64,000 bases of DNA from Isochrysis galbana (lineage: Eukaryota > Haptophyta > Isochrysidales > Isochrysidaceae): contig CM030936.1 of NCBI GenBank assembly GCA_018136815.1, positions 2,349,131 through 2,413,130 on the forward strand, given 5' to 3'. Position 1 is the stretch's first letter. Each line of letters begins with the position of its first letter. The position numbers and the translations under genes are program-made. Shown here piece by piece: positions 30,810-41,064 of the stretch. The notes under the pieces were generated by a model. The model was not told the DNA's origin. It saw only the letters and a list, made by a program, of their open reading frames with translations, and did no database searches.

Positions 30810-30959
30810 GTTCGATCTTTTTTGCTATCTATAGCTGCATAAAAAAATGCTGACCCATACGAATATTTTTTTCTTTGGTATGTAAGTAGCAAAAACACCG
30901 GCCTTCTACTTATGCTCCCGCCAGCGCTGCTGAACATCGCAAACCGCCTCTCCGGCCCT
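30810..30959 (-). promoter_or_regulatory. AT-rich upstream region of the capsid gene
   Basis: Holds GATCTTTTTTGCTATCTATA and AATATTTTTTTCTTTGG on the plus strand. Its low GC content contrasts with host promoters in the window and fits a viral promoter; no specific box can be assigned. Confidence 0.35.
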
Positions 30960-31445
30960 ACCCATGGGGATGCTCAACCCCTCTGTAGGTCATAAAGGGG
31001 ATGCTGTTTGGGCTCCACTCTTAGGATCCGAGTCGCTACGCGCCTCGAATCGTCGGGCCTGCGGCCCTCCCATGGGATGCTCAACCCCTCTGTAGGTCAT
31101 AAAGGGGATGCTGTTTGGGCTCCACTCTTAGGATCCGAGTCGCTACGCGCCTCGAATCGTCGGGCCTGCGGCCCTCCCATGGGATGCTCAACCCCTCTGT
31201 AGGTCATAAAGGGGATGCTGTTTGGGCTCCACTCTTAGGATCCGAGTCGCTACGCGCCTCGAATCAGGATCCGAGTCGCTACGCGCCTCGAATCGTCGGG
31301 CCTGCGGCCCTCCCCATGGGGATGCTCTACCCCTCTGTAGGTCATAAAGGGGATGCTGTTTGGGCTCCACTCTTAGGATCCGAGTCGCTACGCGCCTCGA
31401 ATCGTCGGGCCTGCGGCCCTCCCCCATGGGGATGCTCAACTCCCT
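30960..31445. repeat. 107-bp tandem array upstream of the capsid gene
   Basis: TGCTCAACCCCTCTGTAGG recurs at 30971, 31078 and 31185 (107-bp period), then at 31323 after a 30-bp internal duplication, and at 31433. Each unit also holds GGATCCGAGTCGCTACGCGC and GTCGGGCCTGCGGCCCTCCC, which contains a GGGCCTGCGGCCC palindrome. Confidence 0.92.
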
Positions 31446-32373
31446 CCACAGCCCATTTTTCTGCCCCAGTGAGTTAGTGTGGATTTCAGCCCGGGTTCCC
31501 TATTCATCCTGACGGGCTGAAGCCCGTCAGCAGAGGAAGGCGGGCAGGCGGGCTTGAGCGAGGGCGAGGACGGCGGCGAGAGCGACATCGAGCGAGTAGC
31601 GAGAGGCGAGGGCGAGTGAGAGGAGGGCTGTGGTGGCAGGGGCTGGCGAGGCGAGGAGGGATTGTAGGGTCTGAGTGTTACGAGAGCGAGAGCGACGAGA
31701 GCGAGAACGACGACGGATGACGACTGGCGACAGGACGACGGACAGAGACACCCAGGAAAACACCCCGACTCTCGCCCCACGACTCTCTCACATAACTCGA
31801 CTGAAATCAAACCCAAACACTCCGATCAGACAACGACGGACGACGATCAAAGGGCGATCTGTCGGCGATCTTGTCTGGAACGGGAATCGCACCATAACGG
31901 AATCGAGGGGCAATCTTGCCGCACAGGATTCCAAGAGACTTACCAAATAAGACGAGAGAAGTGCGATATGCTTAAGGGGGAGGTACGAAGAGATCGCAAA
32001 TTAAACCTGATTGCCCCCAGAAGCAGATAAAGAACCGCAGGGGAGATAGCAAATTAAACCTATCTGCGAGGCGCCTGGGAGGAAGAGAGGTGGGGAAACT
32101 TCCCTTCTTTTTCGAGAGAAAGAGAGAGAGCGCTCCACAACCCCCGATCCCATGCATCCAAGCGAAGCTTTTGACCGAGAACGAGAGAAAGCAGAGAATT
32201 ATAACGATAAATACCGAACGACGAAGAGAAGCCTAACGAGTGTCGATTCGCGAATGCGACAGCACGGCGTGCACACGCATCTGGCGAAAATCCAGAGTCT
32301 TCCTCACAGACATCCACCACCTACACCCCGCTTCACGCTCCTCTTCCCCCACAAGCCTCGCTCCTCCTTCACC
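31446..32373. other. Intergenic / possible 5' region of the MGQYF gene
   Basis: 31520-31760 is GAG/GCGA-rich. Two diverged copies of GCAAATTAAACCTGATTGCC-like sequence occur at about 31995 and 32048. An ORF open from 32152 leads into the next gene but its first 74 residues look non-coding. Confidence 0.4.
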
Positions 32374-32946
32374 ATGGGCCAGTACTTTGTCTTCCTCGCC
32401 AAGCGACTCGGTCACCGCACCTACGAGGAGATCCGCGCCCCAGCCTTCAGGTTCTGCGAACACATGGACGAGGGCATGAGCGGCGCCATCCTGGCGATGC
32501 TGCTCGTCACAGCCTCTGGCATGGGCCGTGGATGTGGAGACTTCCGAGTGGATCTGGCCAAGGAACGCTACCCGTCGATGTGGGCACTCATCAAGCCATA
32601 CATGGGCCGTTGGTGCAAGGCAAACCTCATGCTCGTCGGCGACTACTCCGACGAGTACGACAGGATACCCAAGACCAAGTACATTGGAGACGAGGCCGCC
32701 GTCGCGTACCTCTGCATGGAATACATAATGGCGGTCGCGTACGCTGAAACGGATCCCATGGTGCAAGTGCACCGAGACCGAGCAGCTGGCAAACTCTACA
32801 TGGAGAACAAGAAGGCCGTCCTCGCACGCGTCACGGACCTCGCCACCCAAGATCAGCCAAGCGACATCGTCGCCTGCCAGCAGAACGACATTGAGGAAGA
32901 GGGATGTGAGAAAAAGACGAAGAAGATGAAAACTCAGCCCGCGTAG
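32374..32946 (+). CDS. MGQYF-family uncharacterised protein
   Basis: 190 aa. The ATG at 32374 lies in an ideal context (ACCATGG); upstream Met codons would add a basic, low-quality extension. The sequence starts MGQYFVFLAKRLGHRTYEE, has a Gly-rich segment MSGAILAMLLVTASGMGRG, and KPYMGRWCKANLMLVGDYSD. This order (MGQY start, small hydrophobic helix, GRW...GDY) is reminiscent of an uncharacterised family in protists and large DNA viruses; I cite it from memory and it needs a search. The C-terminus is basic (CEKKTKKMKTQPA). The gene's 3' half was copied to 23909-24305. Confidence 0.65.
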   Translation: MGQYFVFLAKRLGHRTYEEIRAPAFRFCEHMDEGMSGAILAMLLVTASGMGRGCGDFRVDLAKERYPSMWALIKPYMGRWCKANLMLVGDYSDEYDRIPKTKYIGDEAAVAYLCMEYIMAVAYAETDPMVQVHRDRAAGKLYMENKKAVLARVTDLATQDQPSDIVACQQNDIEEEGCEKKTKKMKTQPA

Positions 32947-33762
32947 CTGGGGGTTACCGCGTGCGTTGAGAGTGGGGGAGCGCAATTAGCTTTGTAATAA
33001 TAATAATAGTGTGGCTACCCAAAAAGAAAACAAGCATTAGCTGGCCCTCTTTTGACGGAACGCGACTTTCCCTTGGAGCCACGCTGCACAGTGCCACTCC
33101 CACCACACACCTAGGCGGGCGTTGCAACTAACAGCCACCGCATTGTTTTTTCTTTGATTGCCGCCTTCGCAATCACCAAAAATGCGTCGCCCTACTAATC
33201 ATGCCACTTATTACAATAGCAACTTGAAACAGGTGCCCAATCGTCGAGCGCCCGCGTCCTCGCCCGCCCACTTCGTTCCGTTGCTCGGATCCCCTTTTTC
33301 TTGCAGCCGCAACAACTGCCTGTACCCCTTCCCATGTCCGCCCTTGCCCTTGCAGGCGGCGTGCATTGCCGCATGCGCCTTCGTCAAGCAAAGCAAACAT
33401 TCTACGAGGATTGCTTTTTGCTCTCAGCAATGCAATCGCTAGCTGAACGCGACGCCCCAGTGAAGCTCTTGCACAACAAAGAATTCTACTGGCTGTAGAT
33501 GCAGGTGTGCCGTTGTCAGGCAGTGGGGTATTTGTGTGTGTGTGAAGGAGGGGGGGGGGTGTTGAAGACCGTTGCTTCACCATTATGTTGCGGCTTGACG
33601 CCTACCATGCGCATGCCGGCGTCCTTCTCGGCTGCTGCCGCGCAGAGCGCAACAAAAGCTGAGGAGCAACGAGAGAAGAAATGTTGGGCGGTTCTCAAAG
33701 AAATGTCCATTGCATGGAGGATTCAAAAGAATCGCGTTCAGATCCGGGTTCCAAACATCAGG
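32947..33762. other. Intergenic
   Basis: Contains the X motif (33046-33068) and a possible small ORF at 33334-33498, neither well supported. A G run lies at 33549-33557. Confidence 0.4.
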
Positions 33763-35866
33763 TCAAACGTGCTCGTTGTATGACTGCGAGAGCAAAGATT
33801 TGTCTCCCTCCTCGACGGGCACCATGACGACGGCCCCGCGTGTTGAACAGGAGCCATCGGGTTGCAAATCGCCCTCTGAGTTGGCGGAGAGGCGCCGTGG
33901 CTTGTTGAGCGCAGTGTATCGCTGAGAGTACATGTATGGGTCAACAGCTAGCTTCCTGCCACGGGTAAAGAAATCGAGCACGTTGCCCACAATCCCCACG
34001 TCAAATGCGTTCTTGAAACGGCCGAGATCGTCGCGCAGGTAAATGTAACGCCCCTTGTTCATGTGCTCATTTGTCGAAAGGTTGTTCAGGATTAGCCACC
34101 AGTGGTAGCTGTTCATGACAATAGCAAACGTCAAGAAAAGCTGCACAACGCACGTTGAGAGAAGGGGGGTAAGAATCGAGCGCCACATTTCCGTAGGCCA
34201 ACAAAGATGCCTAAGAGATTCTACACCCAAGATGCTCGATTGGGGCAGGGAGTGCGGGTGTCCAACGTCAGCACAGAGGTGTGGGTACGTAGGGGAGCGC
34301 AAGTGCGGGCAGTGCAAGTCCTCTTCAGTGTTAGCGACCTGGCCCCGGCTCGTGTGCGTGCGGAATGCGCACCGCATGATCAAACAGCATCATGATCACC
34401 CACCCGCGCCTTCCATGTGCTATCAGATGCTCGAGGCAGCACACTCCCGCAAGTGCGATGGCGACGAGGCCACAACCCATGAAGGCCATGAATAAGCGAT
34501 AGTTGCCCGCACCGACCGTGTTGTGAACGTAAGGACAGTGGTGATCGAAGACGTTGACGCAGCGCTTCAGGACAGAGCAGTGCTTCGAGCGAAGGGGTCG
34601 GGCAATATGGCAGGTGTGGCAAAGCGGGCCAATCGCACTGGCCTCATCAATCCGGCCATCAGCTGCCAGCTCGAGAGCCCGACGATACCTCTTGTTGGGC
34701 TCGCCCGTCGTGCTGATGAAGCCCGGGTCAGTCATGTATGTCAATGTAATAAGTGTGACCATCCCGACGAATGCGACGCAGAATGCGAGGTGGCGGATCG
34801 GTGCGTCTACAACAGCCGCCATGTAGTAGTAGGCGACAGCAGAGACGAAGGAGTTCACAAAGAAGAAGTAGAACATCAGCTTGTCGCCTGCCCCACCTTG
34901 GCCCATCACTAAGTAGAAGAAGCGCATCAGCGGGCTCGGATTGAGCGGCGAGAGTGTTGCCAGAACGTGCCGGAAACCACGCTCCCGTGCGACGTCGATG
35001 GGCGTGCGACCTTTATTGTCCTTCACCTTGACGAGCGTCTCCGCATTTGGCGTAGCCTCAATCAAATATTCGATCACTTGCAGCGCGCCTTGGGCAGCAG
35101 CGAGATGCATTGGTGTCGAGCCATATAAATCAGCCGCGTCAGCGGACAGACCAAGATAGTGTAGAAGCGCGACTGTCTGCCCATTATTCTTGTAAGCGGC
35201 CCAGTGTAACGCCGAGTCATTGTAGACATCCAACAAATTGATGTCAGCGCGTTGCTCAACGAGGTAGAAGACGAGCACAGTGTGATCGTATCTGAGCAAA
35301 GGGCGCACGGACGATGCATCGGGTGAATGAATTCTATCGGATGCGACGCAAAGCGTGTCAATTGCGTGGCGCCAAGCTGTATCTGATACCAACGTCTGCC
35401 TCGTTCGAGGGTTGCAGGGCCAAGGATGGCGATCAGCGCACTGTGAAGCGATGACGAGCGGCGTCGTGCCCTTCACGTCTCTGGCATCGATATCGGCTCC
35501 GAGCTTAAGGAGTACCTTAATTACCTCGGTGTGCCCGCGCGTCGCCGCCCAGTGGATTGGCTGCATTCCGGAGCTCTCGACCGCGGCATCGATGGATGCT
35601 CCCTGGCCGATGAGCCACTCGGCGATCTCAGCTGAGCCAGTCAACGCGGCCCAGTGGACGGCGGTGGCGCCATCTTCGGAATCGCAGCCCTTCAGCGCGT
35701 CGGGATGCTTCCGCACGATCTCTTCGCACATCTCCCTCGAGCCGGAGCGGATGGCCATCACGAGGAGGTCCGCTGGCGATGGCACCGCCATACCGCTGGG
35801 CGGCGTCACCTCTGGCGAGGGCTCGTGAACGCAATCCTCACCGTGGACGTGGCTGTGCGATGACAT
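33763..35866 (-). CDS. Ankyrin-repeat DHHC palmitoyltransferase (ZDHHC13/17-like)
   Basis: S-acyltransferase that transfers palmitate to protein cysteines at Golgi or other membranes. Proposed exons on the minus strand: 35866-35442, 35291-34404, 34210-33763 (586 aa, all phases consistent). Introns: donor GTGCGC with acceptor GCTCAG, whose removal restores an ankyrin unit (PLVIASQYDHTVLVFYLVEQ); and donor GTGGGT with acceptor CTCTTAG. N-terminal ankyrin repeats (for example DGATAVHWAALTGSAEIAEW, NDSALHWAAYKNNGQTVALL, YGSTPMHLAAAQGALQVIEY) are followed by two membrane spans. The Cys-rich domain (LCHTCHIARPLRSKHCSVLK) ends in DHHCPYVHNTVGAGNY; two more spans follow, with an STNEHMNKGRY motif in the TTxE position. 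Start ATG 35866 lies in a CT-rich region. The first intron is open and divisible by three. Confidence 0.9.
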
Positions 35867-37268
35867 CGTCCCCGCCTCCAAACTCGCGCGCTCCTCTCTC
35901 TGTCTCGCTGGCTCACTGTCTCTGTGTCTGAGTGACTGTCTCTCCCCACCCACCCACCGCCCCGCTCCCTCCGACCCTCGCCGCCGTCTCGCTCTCTGTT
36001 TCTATTTCTCCCCCTCTCCCTCTGCTCCCTCCCTCTGCTACCTCTCTCCTCTCTCCCTGCGCCCCAACCAAGTAAAATGGCACCAAAATGAAGAGTTGTA
36101 AACGTTGGTGGGCGAGTCTCTCACTCATCTAAAGTACACACGTACTCGCACACACTTCTCTTCACACGAGCTTCTTTCCTTGTTTTCCCGCGGTCGCCCC
36201 CTCCGCGCCTCTCTCTCCCTCCTCCTCCTTGTGCCCCGCCACGTTGAACCATTCTACCGTTCTAGTACTTAGTACTCCTACTTTAGTCACGTAAAGTACT
36301 GGAAAGTGGAAGGTTTCCACTTCATACTAAGGCTCAGTCCGCGCGACCGCCGATCGCGAATCGAGACCCTTATTTTCGAAAAGCAAGGTCTCGATTTTCG
36401 AAAATCGGGAGTCTGGATCTCGAAAAACAAGGAAAACAAGAGGGGGTCGAAATCGAGACCCCACTAGCAACTCTTGTTTTTCAACCCCCGATTTTCTGCG
36501 GCCCGACGCGGGGGGGGGGGCGCGGGCGCGCGGCTGCCTGGCTCCTCCAGCTGTCACGGGGTCTGGCGGCTGTGCAAGGCGCTCGGATGCGCTGTGCATC
36601 TGGTAGAGGGACCCGCTGGTATGGGGCATCTGCCTGAGCCCGCGCACAGTCCACTCTTGTACCGCCACATCGAGCTATGGTGGGGGCGGGGAAGCGCGCT
36701 GCAAATGGGCTGCGTGAGGCGTGAGGCGCTCGGCAGGGTATGAGGTTGAATGGGGCGCGGCGAGAGAGGGAATGGCCGTCAGGCTGTTCGAGACAGGTCA
36801 TAAGGCGCCACTTTTACCCGTGGAGCGACCGCCTGAACGCCCTGCAAAGGCCCGTTTGTGCATCTACGTCTTTGTTGTTGACGTCTGCACATCCGGACCT
36901 CGCCTTGCCTATCACAGACGGATGGTTGCTGGCGGCCAGTATGTGCGTCGTGCGGCTGATAGAAGGCGTGTGAGATGTATGGGTGACCAGCCCAGGGTGC
37001 CTCGCAGCCATGGTAGCGCCCATTGCCTCGCGTGAGACCGGACCGGTGCGGGTGGTTTGACGTCCGTCTGCTGGTGTGGGAGTGTCCATCCGAAAAACCA
37101 AAATGTGCGTTGTGAGCGTCGAATTGTGCAAGGATTGAGCTGTGGGAGCCTCAGTTGCCACATGTGATAGGGGTAGGTGCAATAACTAGCCCTTAATTGA
37201 TAATTGATCGACTGTTTCATCCTGTAAGAGTGTGAAGCTGGCATGGCGTGATGGTCATGTAACATGCA
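35867..37268. other. Intergenic with CT tract and foldback words
   Basis: 35870-36065 is pyrimidine-rich on the plus strand. 36270-36330 has AGTACTCC/GTACTGG words. 36340-36490 is the TCGAAAA word cluster. The rest (36500-37260) has no supported gene. Confidence 0.45.
36340..36490. repeat. Foldback word cluster (CGATTTTCGAAAATCG)
   Basis: The words ATCGAGACC, GGTCTCGAT and TTTTCGAAAA recur in both orientations within 150 bp, including a perfect palindrome CGATTTTCGAAAATCG. Strong cruciform potential. Confidence 0.7.
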
Positions 37269-37631
37269 AGTTATATTTTTCGTTATTTTTGGTCAGGTCG
37301 CCAGTAGGCCCTCATTGAAATGCTATAGAATGAGAGCTCTACTTCCTTCACCTTCCTGTAGTGAGGTGACAAGCGGGTTTGCCAGATCGTCTGATGCGTC
37401 CCAGGGTGTGCATTCCGACCTGGAGTCTGAGATAATGATATTGTCCGAGCTCAGCTGTTGCGACGAGTGCGCTAGGTGACCATGTGGCACTGAATGGTGA
37501 AGTGTGAGGTGTTGGGACACATTCAAGTATTGAAACTCAGCTGACGGCACCATTGCCAAGATACCTTGCCGCGAAATCATGTTGGCAATGAATTTCCTGC
37601 TGAACCTGACCAAAAATAACGAAATATAACT
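37269..37631. mobile_element. 363-bp MITE candidate
   Basis: Inverted ends of about 30 bp: left AGTTATATTTTTCGTTATTT then TTGGTCAGGT at 37269; the right end at 37631 is the reverse complement with a 2-bp indel. The interior has no convincing ORF. Target duplication is unclear, because AGTTA/TAACT flanks are part of the inverted ends. Confidence 0.7.
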
Positions 37632-37890
37632 ACTACACTACTACCTCCGTTCCAATACTGAGGTGTCACGCAGGCTATTGTTGAAGGTGGTAGCTTGCAG
37701 GGGCTGTTGTTCGAGGACACCGACTGGGGGGTCAGTGCCGTTGCTTTCGTCGCGCGACCCCCACAGCCGTAGAAGTAAGAGCTGAGGGGTGCTTGGAGTG
37801 ATTCGATGTGGTAAAGTGTCCTTCCCACCCTTGAACTGGTGAATGCTTGCGAATCTGGCATCGGCCACCACTGAAGAATTTGTGTAGACT

Positions 37891-39091
37891 GACCATATTG
37901 TCCAGGTCCCACCAGTTGTGGGAACGTGTGGCCCGCTCGACAGCCACAAATTCGAAGGAAAGATTTTCATCGAATTTGTCGAGTCCATTCGACTGCCCGA
38001 AACCTTCATGCACGAAGGCCGCGTGATACATAAAAAGGAATTCCTTGACTCATGGGACATAGTCGTAGGCTATGCAACAAGACTGTTAGAGCGAGCGAAA
38101 GAGCGCCCCCCCCAAGATACCAAAGGAGAGGAGCCGCACGCTTGCGGCACCCAGCCACAGGAGCCAGGGGATGCGTGTCGTATTCCATACGATGACAGAC
38201 TTTTACTTCTAACCGGTGGTTTATTTTAAGCCTCAAGGTCTCGTCGGCGACATTCTACCCCTTCTCTTACTTTCTTTCGATGTCATCAAACATTCCACGA
38301 CTGTCTTCCGTCTTCTCTTCATGCATCGGTTGTAGTCTTCCGTCTTCTCTTCGTATATCGGCGGTAGCTCCACAGCGAGGTCTGCTCTCGTTGTTCCGAC
38401 TTCTCTGTTTCGCATGTCTGTGCGCCGATGAGTTGCCTTGGTGCCGACGCTTGACAGTCCGCCCTGAGTGTGGTTAGTTTTCGCCCTGTTTGGTTTAGTT
38501 CGTGTGTGTCTGTGTGACGAGGGGCCTTTTTGAGTCCCTGCGTTGTAGTCTCTCGTGTCTACCTTGGACCTAAGAAGCTCTCATTCTCCTTCTCTCTCTT
38601 CCTCTAGCTCGCTAGCTAGCCTCGGCCCTACCCTCCAACGCCGCGCGTTGTGAGCCTCCGAACCTCCGTCTCTCTTCTCGTCCCTCGCACTCGATGGTAG
38701 AAGCTGTCAGACCCGACTTCTACTATGACCTCTCAGACATATACCCGCAAGCAACCACCTACGACTCCTTCACGGCCGCGTCAGCTGCCGGCTCGATCGA
38801 ACGGCCCTCTACCTACGAGCCAATAGTCATCGCGTGTTCGACAATGCGCTATCTCGCAGAGAAGTTAGAGTCACGGAAGACGAAAGATTCATAAGCAGAT
38901 TTAACAACATCTGGCTACACGCTGACACCGATTACTTAGGACAAGGCTCACCTACAATACTGAGATTACTTCTGATTACCAAGAAATGCAAGTATTGCGG
39001 CATATGGCGACCCTTTGACCCGAGTAATCACTCTCTCAGACCTCCTATAGCATCAGTAATGTCGTTTTCGAGTAATCTAATGCACTACTAG
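37891..39091 (+). pseudogene. Unknown ORF split by a solo LTR
   Basis: The 5' part (about 37891-38175) reads GKIFIEFVESIRLPETFMHE and VVGYATRLLERAKER with no ATG, so it may follow an intron acceptor. The 3' part (38849-39091) reads REVRVTEDERFISRFNNIWL and ITKKCKYCGIWRPFDPSNHS. Between them lies a 668-bp LTR with ATGCG duplicated at both sides. The two frames are in phase when the LTR and one ATGCG are discounted, which supports a real ancestral coding sequence. A C-x-x-C pair (KKCKYCG) is present. Family not recognised. A minus-strand reading of 37641-38060 is also fairly protein-like, so the strand of the first part is not beyond doubt. Confidence 0.5.
38176..38843. mobile_element. Solo LTR, 668 bp, with 5-bp target duplication
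   Basis: Starts TGTCGTATTCCATACGATGA and ends GCGTGTTCGACA (TG...CA). Flanked by ATGCG at 38171-38175 and 38844-38848. A second copy, with a nested insertion, is 55299-56703, and a third starts at 63879 and runs off the window; both of those are preceded by a GGGGAG purine tract as expected at a 3' LTR. A short ORF inside (VRPDFYYDLSDI) is kept in the copies but is part of the LTR. Confidence 0.92.
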
Positions 39092-39653
39092 ATACTTATA
39101 TGCGAAGTTATACTTGCGTTCTATTTTTGTATTGGCCGTCGTTTCCAATATTTGCACCCCCCCCCCCCCCCGACGCCCGACTCATTGCGGCCCAGCCACC
39201 TCCGATCTAGGAGAAAGAGCGTGGCTTCGTGAGTGTCTTCCATTGCCACGGGCGAGGCGAGAATATTAAAAAGTTTTTTTTTGTCGAGTCCATTCGATGA
39301 TGTGTTGCACCCTTGAGCGTCGACGCGCGCGCTGGTGTCATGGAGATTGCGGTGACCTCTCGGCGGGGGTACCACGTTAGAACTTACAGCGTCGTATGAC
39401 ATCTTGTTAGCTAGCATTCCTAGCCACATACACCGGACGAGCCATGCGCCAATCGCGCACACCCCCATCGCGGGGTAGGGGCTCCGTTGCCGTCTTGCCG
39501 TCGAAAGGCTACGGTCCCGCAGCACTAAGCTTATACTAACACAACAATAAAACTCTGACGAATACTCTCTCACAATCGAGTTTCTAGATCCAGTATCTAG
39601 GAGTATCTACCGGCAAGATCAGCGAAACGGAAACCACCTAACTTCGAGTGGCG
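39092..39653. other. Intergenic with C run and E3 tail
   Basis: A run of about 17 C at 39157-39173 and the tail GGCGAGAATATTAAAAAGTT at 39255, shared with E3 and the 755-bp elements. No gene. Confidence 0.45.
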
Positions 39654-41064
39654 ATGGGTGCCGGTGCGGCCAAGCCCGCGCTTCCAACGGAGGAGGCGGC
39701 GAGGAGGCTATTCGACGAGATCGACACGAATCAGAACGGTAGGCTGTCCATCGATGAGTTAGTCGCCGCCGCGCAAAGCTACGCCAAGGAGATCCGACGG
39801 AGCTGGTCGCACGAGCAGATCACGGTCACTTTTGCGGCGCTTGACCTCGACCACGACGGCTCGCTCGACTTCCAGGAATTTGTTGCCGGGCTCGACATGC
39901 TGGTCGGTGCGAAGCGATCACGTGGCCTTGGGAGGAGAAGCCAGACCGAAGCTAAGCAGGCGCAAAATGCGGAGCAGATGCGGATGATTGAGGAGGCGAA
40001 GCGGCTGTCTGCAGCAGCAAATGCTTCCCTTGAGGCTGTGGGGATGGCGACTAGCGCAGGTGGTCATGCGGAGGATGAGGATAAGCACGGGCAAGCGATT
40101 GACCCAGAGGTGCTTGACAGGAGGAGATCCCAAGCGATCAACGATAAGGTGAGCGCGAAACCCGCTCGCGCTCGTGAGTGAGAGTGGTTTGCGAAGTCAT
40201 CTCAACTCTTGATTTCGCCACAGGTGCTTGCAGATAAGGAGGCCGAGAAAGCGGCTGAAGCTCTAGCGGCTGAGACCAATTTGGCAGCCCAGCAGGCAAG
40301 AAAGCAGATAGAAGAGCGTCGAAAGAAGCGGGAACAGGAGGCTGAGGAGCGAGAGGCCGCTGAGAAGGCCGCTGCAGAGGCCAAGGCCAAAGCTGAGGTG
40401 GAGGCAGAGAAGGTAGCAATGGAGGCTGAGGCCTTAAAACGGAAGGAGAAGAAGTTGGAGGCCATCGAGGCGAGGAAGGTGTGTTACATACCCAGTAACA
40501 TTTGGGGAAGCAGTAAAGATGTGCTCATTGTTCGGTGTACCATGGTAATGCAGGCTGAGAAAAAGGCGGAAGTCCAAGCACGCAAACTAGAAGAAGCCGA
40601 CAAGAAGGCCATGGCGGAGATTGAGAAGACTGCCAAGATGCAGGCCATCAAGGAACTGCGCACCGGGCAGACAGCGCAGCAAATCAATGCGGCAAGAAAG
40701 GTACGAGAAGAGGCAGAGAGGTGCGTGCCGAATTGCTGCGTTCAATCCTCCCGTTTTTATCACCAAAGGTATTGCTTGTTAGTCATGAGCGAGTGCACAA
40801 ACCGTGGCAACCCTCGCACTGACAAATCGTAGGCAGTTGAAGGAGATGGAGGAACGCGAGGAGGACGAAAAGAATCGACGAGAGTTCGAGAGCGCCATGA
40901 GGAGAGCAGAAATGGAGGGGAGAGAGATCGAGAAGAAGCTCCAGGAGACCAAAGAAGCGACTGAGGCGGCAAAGGCTAAGAGCAAGCCGTCAAAGTCAGC
41001 ACATCTTCCCTCACAGCCTCCAGAGGCAGAGCTCTTGGACGCTGCTGCAGAGCCGTCTGCATAA
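39654..41064 (+). CDS. EF-hand protein with long coiled coil
   Basis: Proposed exons 39654-40148, 40224-40478, 40554-40720 and 40833-41064 (382 aa, phases consistent). Donors GTGAGC, GTGTGT, GTGCGT; acceptors CACAG, TGCAG, CGTAG. Two canonical EF-hands bind Ca2+: DTNQNGRLSIDE and DLDHDGSLDFQE, both with acidic positions 1 and 12. The rest is a charged alpha-helical coiled coil rich in Glu, Lys and Ala (EAEEREAAEKAAAEAKAKAE, RQLKEMEEREEDEKNRREFE). ATG at 39654; an in-frame GTG at 39648 is not needed. Likely a Ca2+-responsive scaffold; no closer family recognised. Intron 2 (75 bp) is open in frame and could be retained. Confidence 0.8.

Noticed and set aside
38694..38894. Short ORF VRPDFYYDLSDI as a gene (also at 56554)
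   Set aside because: It lies inside the LTR (38176-38843) and its end is set by the LTR boundary; conservation is explained by the element family.
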